A DNA stretch of 6,015 nt from an uncultured Chloroflexota bacterium (GTDB lineage Bacteria > Chloroflexota > Anaerolineae > Anaerolineales > Anaerolineaceae). This document shows positions 1 to 6,000 of this stretch, piece by piece (the stretch's first letter is position 1; every line of letters starts with the position of its first letter). The stretch lies in assembly GCA_902795255.1 (NCBI GenBank), contig CADBKS010000178.1, positions 1 to 6,015 on the forward strand, read 5' to 3'. The notes below the pieces were generated by a model. It was given only the letters and a program-made list of their open reading frames with translations. It was not told where the DNA came from and did no database searches. The position numbers and the translations under genes are program-made.

Positions 1-1
1 C

Positions 2-499
2 GGCTGGGAGGAGGAGATCCGAAGCTATCGGGAAGCCTTTCCCGAAGATCGGATGCGCGTGACTTATCATGCAGACCGGATCCCCGGAATGGACGGTCTG
101 GAGCGATTCCGATCGATTCACGAATGGATCGGGTATGTTCATTCGGTTTCCGGCACCATCTCATGGTATATGGCACTGCGTCCCGGGGAAAGAAAGATCA
201 TCGGGTTCAGCTGTCTGCGCCACAGTCTTGCATATGACGATGATGATCCGGAATTCTCATCCCATATCGGATATTCGATCCGCCCGGATGAAAGGCGCAG
301 GGGATATGGGACAGAGCAGCTCCGGCTTGTTCTCGGCAGGGCCAAAGCGCTCGGTCTGAACACGGTCCGCATCATTTGCAGGGATATCAATACCACAAGC
401 TGCCGTACGATCCTTGCGAATGGCGGGATCTATATCGATTCGATATACGGCAGTGAATCCGGGCTGACGGTCAACCGGTACGACGTTCCGACAATATAA
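2..499 (+). CDS. GNAT-family N-acetyltransferase, 5'-truncated by window edge
   Basis: This is a predicted cytosolic acetyltransferase that transfers an acetyl group from acetyl-CoA to an amine; the acceptor is unknown. The frame is open from base 2 to the TAA at 497-499, giving 165 visible residues. The acetyl-CoA pyrophosphate-binding signature is clear: HIGYSIRPDERRRGYGTEQL, with R98-x-x-G101-x-G103. It is followed by the late GNAT element with N130, S133 and NGG at 140-142. The N-terminal part (EEEIRSYREAF, then IPGMDGLERF and a Trp in the next helix) matches the arrangement of the COG3981 type of predicted acetyltransferase. In that family a short strand precedes this segment, so I infer that only about 5-15 residues lie outside the window. 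The ATG at 53 is therefore probably internal: starting there would delete the conserved first helix. The gene lies 11 bases upstream of pcp, so the two are probably co-transcribed. The fold is confident; the substrate is not. Confidence 0.88.
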   Translation, partial: GWEEEIRSYREAFPEDRMRVTYHADRIPGMDGLERFRSIHEWIGYVHSVSGTISWYMALRPGERKIIGFSCLRHSLAYDDDDPEFSSHIGYSIRPDERRRGYGTEQLRLVLGRAKALGLNTVRIICRDINTTSCRTILANGGIYIDSIYGSESGLTVNRYDVPTI

Positions 500-510
500 A
501 GGGGCCATAC

Positions 511-1140
511 ATGAAACTGCTCATCACGGCATTTGAACCATTCGGAGAGGATCCAATGAATTCCGCAGAAGAGGTTCTCGGCAGGCTGCCGGACAGCCTT
601 TGCGGTGCCCGGATCATCAAAGCAACACTGCCGGTCGTTTTCGGCCGCTCCCTGCAGGTCCTGCATGAGATCCTGATGCGCGAACATCCCGATGCCGTTT
701 TATGTCTCGGGCAGGCTGGCGGACGGGAAGCTCTGACACCCGAGCGGGTGGCGATCAATCTGAATGACGCCCGTCTCCCGGATAATGAAGGGCAGCAGCC
801 CGCGGATGAAATGATCTTCAGTGACGGGCCGGACGCTTATTTTTCAACGCTGCCGGTGAAATCCATGGTTTCGGCGATCCGCAGCGCGGGCATCCCGGCG
901 GAGATCTCAAACTCCGCCGGAACATATGTCTGCAATCAGACAATGTACGGCCTGCTCTATTTCATTTCTCATGAGTTTCCGGGGATCCGGGGCGGTTTCC
1001 TTCATCTGCCCTATTTCAATGAGCAGACCACTTCTCACCCGGATAAGCCGGGGCTCCCGCTTGAAGACCTGGTGGCAGGTGTGACCGCGGCTGCCGAAGC
1101 GATCATCCGGGAGCGGTCAGGCGCCGAACGCGCCGTTTGA
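511..1140 (+). CDS. pcp: Pyroglutamyl-peptidase I (peptidase family C15)
   Basis: This cytosolic cysteine peptidase removes an N-terminal pyroglutamate (5-oxoproline) from peptides and proteins. The 209 residues are close to the usual 200-220 of the family. The N-terminal motif ITAFEPFGEDPMNSAEE corresponds to the pyroglutamate-pocket loop (FDPFG type). The catalytic triad is in place: E78 in LTPERVAIN, C141 in SNSAGTYVCNQTMYG, and H165 in GGFLHLPY. The conserved loop ARLPDNEGQQP (87-97), which carries the oxyanion-region Arg, is intact. The start is supported by AGGGG at 500-504, six bases before the ATG. The gene follows the acetyltransferase after 11 bases, suggesting one transcript. Its last 24 bases overlap the 3' end of the convergent sugar-kinase gene, leaving no room for a separate terminator. 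The enzyme probably serves peptide turnover, with no evident link to the sugar operon. All key residues are visible. Confidence 0.97.
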   Translation: MKLLITAFEPFGEDPMNSAEEVLGRLPDSLCGARIIKATLPVVFGRSLQVLHEILMREHPDAVLCLGQAGGREALTPERVAINLNDARLPDNEGQQPADEMIFSDGPDAYFSTLPVKSMVSAIRSAGIPAEISNSAGTYVCNQTMYGLLYFISHEFPGIRGGFLHLPYFNEQTTSHPDKPGLPLEDLVAGVTAAAEAIIRERSGAERAV

Positions 1141-2067
1141 ACCCAGGAACGCGGCGCCGTACATGCCCGCATCTTCGGAAAGTTCCGCCAGCCGAAAGAC
1201 CGGATAACTCGTTGTGAGCGTCGGATATTTTTTATAGCATTCGAAGATCAGGTCCACAAGAAACGGCCCGGCTTTGGAAACGCCGCCGCCGATCACGACG
1301 GCTTCCGGATCGATCACGTTGCCGACCGCCGCGATCATTTTCCCCATCCGGTCCATGCAGTATGTCAGACTTTCCAGCGCCGGTGCATCACCGCGCTTTG
1401 CCGCGTCCGCGACATCCTTTGCCGGAAAGTTCTCCATCTCACGCAGCAGGGAAAATGAATCATTCCGGGCCAGGAAGCGTTTCGCGATACGGACGATGCC
1501 GGTTGCGGATGCGATCTGATCCAGGCAGCCTCTCCCGCCGCAGTTGCAGTATTCCGTTTCATCCGGATCGATCTGGATATGCCCGATCTCCCCGGCGAGT
1601 CCGTGCGCGCCATGGACGATTTTCTTATCGATGATCACACCGCTGCCGATCCCGGTCCCGATCGTGATCAGGATCAGATTCGAGAATCCCTTTCCGCCTC
1701 CCTGCCACATCTCACCGATCGCCGCCGCATTTGCGTCATTTTCCGCAGCAACGGGATGGCCGTTCAATCTGGAGGACAGTTCCCGGCCGGGACAGATATC
1801 GAACATTTTGAGGTCGACAGCCGCGTTGGCATGCCCGTTCCGGTCCACCGCGCCGGGAAAGCCGATCCCGATCCCGCAATCAGCAAGGCCGAGCGAATTC
1901 TTTTCGGCAAGGCCCCGGACCGCGGATGCGATATCATCAAAAACGCGGTCTTTCCCGCGTTCCGGCTTCGTGGGAATCACCGTTTTATCGAGCATGCTCC
2001 CGTCCGGGCCAAACGCTCCGATTTTCACCGCCGTTCCGCCCATATCCACACCGATCGCGTATTTCAT
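1117..2067 (-). CDS. ROK-family sugar kinase (glucokinase-like)
   Basis: This is a predicted cytosolic ATP-dependent hexose or N-acetylhexosamine kinase of 316 residues, the usual ROK length. It has no N-terminal helix-turn-helix, so it is an enzyme rather than a NagC/XylR-type repressor. The phosphate-binding motif is GVDMGGTAVKIGAFG (6-20, DxGGT at 8-12). The catalytic base is D111 in AENDANAA. The sugar-binding ExGH is GEIGH (E160, H163). The ROK zinc site is H163 with C174, C176 and C181 (CNCGGRGC). The adenine-side motif is IDPEAVVIGGGVSKAG (252-267). Position 183, normally Glu in GCxE, is Asp. The open frame continues upstream to 2154, but the ATG at 2067 is preferred: MKYAIGVDMGG is the typical family start, GGAGG lies just upstream, and earlier starts would overlap the regulator gene. 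The gene is last in the operon, 25 bases after the regulator, and probably phosphorylates a sugar delivered by the transporter. The exact sugar cannot be read from sequence. Confidence 0.93.
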   Translation of the reverse strand: MKYAIGVDMGGTAVKIGAFGPDGSMLDKTVIPTKPERGKDRVFDDIASAVRGLAEKNSLGLADCGIGIGFPGAVDRNGHANAAVDLKMFDICPGRELSSRLNGHPVAAENDANAAAIGEMWQGGGKGFSNLILITIGTGIGSGVIIDKKIVHGAHGLAGEIGHIQIDPDETEYCNCGGRGCLDQIASATGIVRIAKRFLARNDSFSLLREMENFPAKDVADAAKRGDAPALESLTYCMDRMGKMIAAVGNVIDPEAVVIGGGVSKAGPFLVDLIFECYKKYPTLTTSYPVFRLAELSEDAGMYGAAFLGSNGAFGA

Positions 2068-2070
2068 AAT

Positions 2071-2075
2071 CCTCC
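2071..2075 (-). promoter_or_regulatory. Ribosome binding site that decides the ROK kinase start
   Basis: GGAGG is read on the minus strand three bases before the ATG at 2067, inside the 25-base gap after the regulator stop codon. The spacing is tight (5-9 is usual), but the core is perfect. No comparable site precedes the in-frame ATGs at 2115 or 2154, which lie inside the regulator gene. This supports a 316-residue kinase. Confidence 0.7.
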
Positions 2076-2092
2076 AGTCCGGACCGACCGCA

Positions 2093-2830
2093 TCACAGCC
2101 GGTTCCGGTATTCATTAGCGCTGCACCCGGTATTTTTTTTGAATATCCGCGCAAAATGCGCGTTGTCCGTATATCCGACCATCATCCCGATATCCCCGAT
2201 GCGCAGGCTCGGATCTTTCAGCAGTTCTTTTGCGGCATCGATCCGGACGCGGTTCAGAATATCATAAAATCCCTGCTCTGCGTATTTGTTCAGCAGTTTG
2301 GAAAGGTGCCACTGGGAAACATAGCAGATATCCGCCACTTCCTGCAGTGTCAGTTTTTCCGTATAATGTTTCTCGATATAGGAGATCGCGCGGTTCACGA
2401 TAAAGCTGCCGGTATTCTGATCCGGTTCCTGATTTTCGGCAGCATTCAGTTTGTCCGTCATGACAGTCAGCGCTTCATCGATCTCGGACATTTTGGAGGG
2501 CTTCAGCAGAAAGCGTGTTACCCCGAGTCTGATCGCCTCCTGCGCGTACACAAAATCCCGGTAGCCGGTCAGGACAGTCACCTGAAGCTCCGGGAACTCG
2601 GAACGAAGACCTGCCAGCATCGCGAGCCCGTTCTGGCCCGGCATACAGATATCCGTGATCAGGATATCGGGCCGAACCTTCCGGATGAGCTGCGCACCGC
2701 TTCTGGCATCCGAGGCCGTGCCGGCGACTTCACAGTTGTACTTTTCCCATTTTACAACTTTCCGAAGGCCTTCAACAATGACCGACTCATCATCGATAAT
2801 AACTACGCGCAACTTATTGGAATCGTTCAT
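2093..2830 (-). CDS. AraC-type response regulator (compact YesN-like, REC + HTH)
   Basis: This is a predicted cytosolic transcription factor of a two-component system, 245 residues long. Residues 7-125 form the receiver domain: acidic pair D13-D14, phospho-acceptor D60 in ILITDICMPG, switch T88 in VTVLTGY, and the invariant K110 in FLLKPSK. Residues 143-245 form the AraC/XylS DNA-binding domain with two helix-turn-helix units. The first is around TLQEVADICYVSQWHLSKLL (161-180), and the second around IGDIGMMVGYTDNAHFARIF (211-230), ending in the family C-terminus SANEYRNRL. YesN relatives often reach 350-540 residues because of a long middle region; here the two domains are nearly contiguous. 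The ATG overlaps the stop of the upstream permease gene (ATGA), and the SD-like sequences before it are poorly placed, so translation is probably coupled. No sensor kinase is present in the window. By context it probably controls this sugar operon. An A8 run (2133-2140) lies near the 3' end. Confidence 0.95.
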   Translation of the reverse strand: MNDSNKLRVVIIDDESVIVEGLRKVVKWEKYNCEVAGTASDARSGAQLIRKVRPDILITDICMPGQNGLAMLAGLRSEFPELQVTVLTGYRDFVYAQEAIRLGVTRFLLKPSKMSEIDEALTVMTDKLNAAENQEPDQNTGSFIVNRAISYIEKHYTEKLTLQEVADICYVSQWHLSKLLNKYAEQGFYDILNRVRIDAAKELLKDPSLRIGDIGMMVGYTDNAHFARIFKKNTGCSANEYRNRL

Positions 2831-3684
2831 CCCTTGATCGCTCCGGCTGTCAGCCCTTTGATAATATGCTTCTGCAGCAGTACATAAACGAGCAGGACGG
2901 GGATCACGACAAGAACCACGGAAGAAGCCATCAGACCGTAATTGACCCCTGCCTGAGAACTGATCTCATTCAGCAGTCCCGTGATCGCCTTTTCCTGCGG
3001 GTACCGGAGGAAAAAGGACTGCGTAAACAGGTCGTTGTAGCTCCAGAGGAAAGTGAAGATCGCAACCGTCGCGAAAGAGGATTTCGCGGCAGGGATGATG
3101 ATGTGAAAATAGATTTGGAAAACATTGCAGCCTTCCAGATATGCACTTTCCTCAAGTTCGATCGGAACCGACTGGATGAACCCCATCAGAACAATGATCG
3201 AAAAGCAGAGATTTCCCGCGATCTGCGGCAGGATCACCGCAAGCATGCTCAGCCAGCGGTTCCCGCGTCCTGCTATTCCCATTATAACTTCCATCCGGAA
3301 AACCGGGATGATCGTGGCGAAGACGGGGAACATCATACCGCCCATGATCAGACTGTAAAGTAGGCCCCTCCCGCGGAATGTATAACGCGTCAGTCCGTAG
3401 GCCGCCAGTCCCGCAAGGATGATCACGATGACCGTAACGGTACCGGAGATGATGAAGCTGTTCAGGTAGGCGTTTTTGAAATCGGAACGCTGCCAGGCCA
3501 GGATGTAATTATCAAACGTGAAGGCGTCGCCGAGCGGGAGCGAGAAAGAGTCGGACAGGATCAGCCCTTTTTTCCGGAAAGAATTCAGGATCACCCAGAT
3601 AAAGGGATAAATCGTTGTCAGCGCCCAGAAACCGAGAACAAGGTAAGTCAGTACAGCGGAAGGTGAAGTTTTTCTGCGATCCAT
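2827..3684 (-). CDS. Sugar ABC transporter permease, MalG/UgpE-like (CUT1)
   Basis: This is the second membrane subunit of a carbohydrate importer, 285 residues, in the cytoplasmic membrane. Six hydrophobic segments can be seen, near residues 10-34, 74-98, 107-129, 143-168, 202-220 and 250-272. The cytoplasmic EAA loop, which docks the ATPase, is ELEESAYLEGCNVFQIYFHI followed by P198. It has E-S-A and E-G in place of the usual E-A-A and D-G, which is common in MalG-type subunits. The C-terminus KGLTAGAIKG is a hallmark of this subfamily and confirms that the protein is complete. The start is supported by GGAGG at 3691-3695, six bases before the ATG, lying immediately after the stop of the preceding permease gene. 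The last four bases are shared with the response-regulator start. The partner permease is directly upstream. No ATPase gene is in the window; Bacillota often use a shared MsmX/UgpC-type ATPase encoded elsewhere. Confidence 0.95.
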   Translation of the reverse strand: MDRRKTSPSAVLTYLVLGFWALTTIYPFIWVILNSFRKKGLILSDSFSLPLGDAFTFDNYILAWQRSDFKNAYLNSFIISGTVTVIVIILAGLAAYGLTRYTFRGRGLLYSLIMGGMMFPVFATIIPVFRMEVIMGIAGRGNRWLSMLAVILPQIAGNLCFSIIVLMGFIQSVPIELEESAYLEGCNVFQIYFHIIIPAAKSSFATVAIFTFLWSYNDLFTQSFFLRYPQEKAITGLLNEISSQAGVNYGLMASSVVLVVIPVLLVYVLLQKHIIKGLTAGAIKG

Positions 3685-3699
3685 ATTCGTCCTCCCCGA

Positions 3700-4626
3700 T
3701 CAAAAATCTTCCGAAGGTTTGAAAATCCGATTAGCCGCATTCGACAGGATGATCCCCAGCACGACGATGAAGACGGCGATCGTGGATCCGTAGTCCACAT
3801 TCATGCGGTTGAAGGTCTGATCGTACATATAGGTACCGGTGAGCCAGCCCCTGTTTTCCGGCATACCGGCCCCGAACATCACCCAGGGCAGGTCAAAGAC
3901 CTTCAGGGCCCCCGTGATCGCCAGCACCAGGCAGGTACGCAGCACATTGCGCAGCAGAGGGATCGTGATATAGCGCGTCCGCTTCCATCCGTCCGCGCCA
4001 TCCAGGGCAGCGGCTTCATAGAGATCCGAGGGAATATTATTGATGCCCGTCACGATGATCACGAAATAGAATCCGACGTACTGCCACATGACCGGCATGA
4101 ACATGGTCGTCATGAAATGCTTCGTATCCTTCCAGTCAAGCCAGTCGACGATCATCTTTCCGTTTGACTTTACTTCGTAATCGATCATACCGAGTTTCAG
4201 GAGCAGCTGATTGATCATCCCGCCTTTGTACAGGAAAATCAGGTTGAACATCAGCCCCAGGGCCGTGGCTGAGATGACGATCGGGAAAAAGTATACGGTC
4301 CGGAAAAACTGCTGACCATGTTTGACACTGTCCACCAGCAAAGCCAGGACCAGCGCGATCCCAACCTGAAAGATCACCGTACAAACGATCAGAATTGCCG
4401 TATTCTTCATCGCGACCCTCATATAGGGATCTGTGAAAAGCCGGACGTAGTTGGTGTACCAGGGCGTGTTCAGCCCTTCCGGGGCGCGCCCCAGCCCGCC
4501 GATCGAAAGAAATGTGTTCAGAATATTCTGAAAGAACGGGTAATAAAGGAAAACAAGAATGAACAAAAATGCGGGAAGCAGGAAAACGATCAGCGGGGGT
4601 TTGTTTTTATAGATCGTCGACTTCAT
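3700..4626 (-). CDS. Sugar ABC transporter permease, MalF/UgpA-like (CUT1)
   Basis: This is the first membrane subunit of the importer, 308 residues, forming a heterodimer with the MalG-like protein encoded next. Predicted membrane segments lie near residues 12-34, 74-98, 109-131, 174-195, 228-250 and 280-297. The ATPase-docking EAA loop is canonical: LYEAAALDGADGWKRTRYIT followed by IPLL (202-225). The N-terminal LLPAFLFILVFLYYPFFQNI is typical of the UgpA/LacF group. There is a short loop of roughly 30 residues with several charges between segments 3 and 4, but no large MalF-type extracytoplasmic domain, as expected for this group. The start is supported by GAAAGG at 4636-4641, nine bases upstream. 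The gene follows a 108-base gap containing a terminator-like hairpin after the binding-protein gene, so its expression is probably lower than that of the binding protein. Sugar specificity cannot be read from this subunit. Confidence 0.95.
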   Translation of the reverse strand: MKSTIYKNKPPLIVFLLPAFLFILVFLYYPFFQNILNTFLSIGGLGRAPEGLNTPWYTNYVRLFTDPYMRVAMKNTAILIVCTVIFQVGIALVLALLVDSVKHGQQFFRTVYFFPIVISATALGLMFNLIFLYKGGMINQLLLKLGMIDYEVKSNGKMIVDWLDWKDTKHFMTTMFMPVMWQYVGFYFVIIVTGINNIPSDLYEAAALDGADGWKRTRYITIPLLRNVLRTCLVLAITGALKVFDLPWVMFGAGMPENRGWLTGTYMYDQTFNRMNVDYGSTIAVFIVVLGIILSNAANRIFKPSEDF

Positions 4627-4653
4627 ATTGTTTTTCCTTTCTGTGTGATCCGC

Positions 4654-4679
4654 ACCGGCGGGGCAAGGTTTCCGCCGGT
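4654..4679 (-). other. Second hairpin in the intergenic region, upstream of the permease genes
   Basis: ACCGGCGG at 4654-4661 pairs perfectly with CCGCCGGT at 4672-4679, forming an 8-bp GC-rich stem around a 10-base loop. On the minus strand it follows the terminator hairpin and precedes the permease ribosome binding site by about 13 bases. No T-run follows it, so it is not a terminator by itself. It could protect the 5' end of a permease transcript produced after read-through or processing, but that role is inferred. Confidence 0.5.
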
Positions 4680-4690
4680 ATCGTTTTTTG

Positions 4691-4721
4691 AAAAAGGGGC
4701 TGCGCGCGGCAGCCCCTTTTT
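4691..4721 (-). terminator. Intrinsic terminator / attenuator between binding protein and permease genes
   Basis: AAAAAGGGGCTGC (4691-4703) and GCAGCCCCTTTTT (4709-4721) form a perfect 13-bp stem with a 5-base loop. Read on the minus strand, the GC-rich core is followed by five T, then C and an A-run. It begins 13 bases after the stop codon of the binding-protein gene, with four further same-strand genes downstream in compact array. The simplest reading is a partial terminator that lets the binding protein be made in excess of the membrane subunits, a common arrangement in ABC importers. The stem is also symmetric enough to terminate plus-strand antisense transcription. Confidence 0.85.
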
Positions 4722-4734
4722 GATATTACAGCTT

Positions 4735-5988
4735 TCAATTCAGCGCGATCGCGGAAGCAACAGCCTCTTCAGCGGTCATCTTGCCGGTGACAACATTCTG
4801 GATATTTCCGAACAGGTCGCCCTTCGCTTCAGAGGTGATCGTATCCTGGACGGCACCGACGACACCGGTGATGGCGGCGTTGGCATCTGCCGCGGACTGC
4901 TGCAGCACATTCAGGCCTTCCGGCTTTGCGCCGTTGACGAGGGCGGTCACTTCGGTCGTGACGAATCTGCTCAGGACATCATCGGAAGTCAGATAGGAGA
5001 CAAATTCGACGGCTGCTTCGCGTTTCGCGGGATCTTCCCAGGCCTTGCGGGTGATGAAATAGCCCATGGAGATGCCGCCGATGGCGTCGCTGGCAGGGCG
5101 TTCGCCCTTGCCGGGAACGTAGGAGATCACATAATCTTCAAGCGTATCCTCGTGATTGCCGGTGAAATAACCGACTTTCCAGGAACCGTCGATCAGGAAT
5201 GCGGCTTCGCCTTCACCGAACATGGCGACGGTCTCGGCATCCGTGGCGGTCAGCGTGTTCTTCGGGAAGAAACCGCGTTCGTACAGGTCTTTGATATCAT
5301 TCAGGCCGGCGACCCATTTCGCAGCAGCAGGATCATCCATGGAAGCGGGGACTTCAAGGTGATTGGCGAGGTTCCCGTTGTTCATGACAACGAATTCGAA
5401 CCAGTAGTGCGGAACTTCCACCAGGGAGCAGGCGATCGGGGTATAGCCGTTGTCCAGAATGGTCTGGCAGTCGGCAAGGAACTGATCCCAGGTATAATCC
5501 GGGCCCGGAACTTCGATCCCGCAGGCATCCAGGACGGATTTATTCACAAACATGTTTTCCCAGTAGCCATAGGACGGGACCGCGTATTTTTTGCCGTCGG
5601 AAGCGACCGCGAGCATCGAATCTTTCATGTTGGTCGCATAGTCCGGATATTCGGCACGGATCTCATCGATCGAGACGACTTTTCCGGCGGAAATGAAGGG
5701 CTCGGCATCGGCATTTGTGAAGAAGAAAAGGACGTCCGGTTCGGATCCGGTTTCGAAATCGGTCAGGACACGGGCTTTCCATTCCTCGTTTGAGGTCGCG
5801 GAGCCGTCATTGACCTTATTACCGGTCTGGGCTTCATATTCCGAAACGGCAGCTTCGAAATTCGCGCGGTTGCCGTCATCACCGCCGTAGGATGTGACCA
5901 CATTGAGTGTTACGGAATCTGCGAAGGACAGGGATGCGAGACTCAGCACCATAATGAGTGCAAGAAGCAGAGCAAACGCTTTTTTCAT
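4735..5988 (-). CDS. Extracellular sugar-binding protein of ABC importer (family 1, UgpB-like)
   Basis: This is the solute receptor of the importer, 417 residues, the usual size for family 1 (COG1653-type) proteins. Residues 1-23 form a Sec signal peptide: Lys-Lys, a Leu/Ala/Ile core, then SFA before DS, a good signal peptidase I site. There is no lipobox cysteine, unlike most Gram-positive binding proteins. The mature protein shows family landmarks: the first strand VTLNVVTSYGG, the acidic EYEAQTG helix (51-57), GSEPDVLFF (81-89), the hinge region YAVPSYGYWENMFVNKSVLD (135-154), YTWDQFLADCQTIL (165-178), GEGEAAFLIDGSW (258-270) and a C-terminal helix with TAEEAV. Aromatic residues W143, Y195, W196 and W270 could stack on a sugar ring. 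The start is supported by AGGAG at 5996-6000, seven bases upstream. The gene is first of the visible operon, and its promoter lies beyond the right edge. The ligand is unknown. Confidence 0.95.
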   Translation of the reverse strand: MKKAFALLLALIMVLSLASLSFADSVTLNVVTSYGGDDGNRANFEAAVSEYEAQTGNKVNDGSATSNEEWKARVLTDFETGSEPDVLFFFTNADAEPFISAGKVVSIDEIRAEYPDYATNMKDSMLAVASDGKKYAVPSYGYWENMFVNKSVLDACGIEVPGPDYTWDQFLADCQTILDNGYTPIACSLVEVPHYWFEFVVMNNGNLANHLEVPASMDDPAAAKWVAGLNDIKDLYERGFFPKNTLTATDAETVAMFGEGEAAFLIDGSWKVGYFTGNHEDTLEDYVISYVPGKGERPASDAIGGISMGYFITRKAWEDPAKREAAVEFVSYLTSDDVLSRFVTTEVTALVNGAKPEGLNVLQQSAADANAAITGVVGAVQDTITSEAKGDLFGNIQNVVTGKMTAEEAVASAIALN

Positions 5989-5995
5989 GTTGATT

Positions 5996-6000
5996 CTCCT
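5996..6000 (-). promoter_or_regulatory. Ribosome binding site of the sugar-binding protein
   Basis: AGGAG is read on the minus strand, preceded by a run of A and placed seven bases before the ATG at 5988. It is the best-spaced site in the operon, consistent with a highly translated first gene. The remaining bases to the window edge are AT-rich leader; no promoter or operator can be judged in so short a stretch. Confidence 0.85.

Noticed and set aside
53..55. ATG at 53 as the acetyltransferase start
   Set aside because: The frame is open to the left edge, and the residues before it fit the conserved first helix of this acetyltransferase type. The true start is probably just outside the window.
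583..599. Six-bp hairpin followed by TTT in the 5' part of pcp
   Set aside because: It is within coding sequence, has a short stem and only three T, so it is probably a chance structure.
1120..1158. GC-rich inverted repeats at the pcp/kinase junction as a bidirectional terminator
   Set aside because: Stems of 5-7 bp can be drawn in several competing ways, but none is followed by a T-run on either strand. It was kept only as a comment on the overlap.
2068..2154. Longer kinase starting at the ATG at 2154 or 2115
   Set aside because: These starts lie inside the regulator gene and would add 29 or 16 residues before the conserved MKYAIGVDMGGT start. GGAGG lies just before the ATG at 2067.
2148..2162. 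CGCGCA-AAA-TGCGCG hairpin next to a run of eight T/A
   Set aside because: The T-run is upstream of the stem on the plus strand, and on the minus strand the stem is followed by A rather than T. It is not a terminator and lies in the DNA-binding domain coding region.
1544..2887. Plus-strand open frame of 447 codons opposite the kinase and the regulator
   Set aside because: It is antisense to genes whose catalytic and DNA-binding motifs are all intact. The translation is Pro/Ser/Ile-rich without any family resemblance.
4318..5793. Plus-strand open frame of 491 codons across the binding-protein gene, the intergenic gap and the permease gene
   Set aside because: It is antisense to two well-supported genes and crosses the terminator hairpin. 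Its product is rich in Asp, Arg, His and Gly with no recognisable domain and no good ribosome binding site. It looks like a mirror of the codon bias on the opposite strand.
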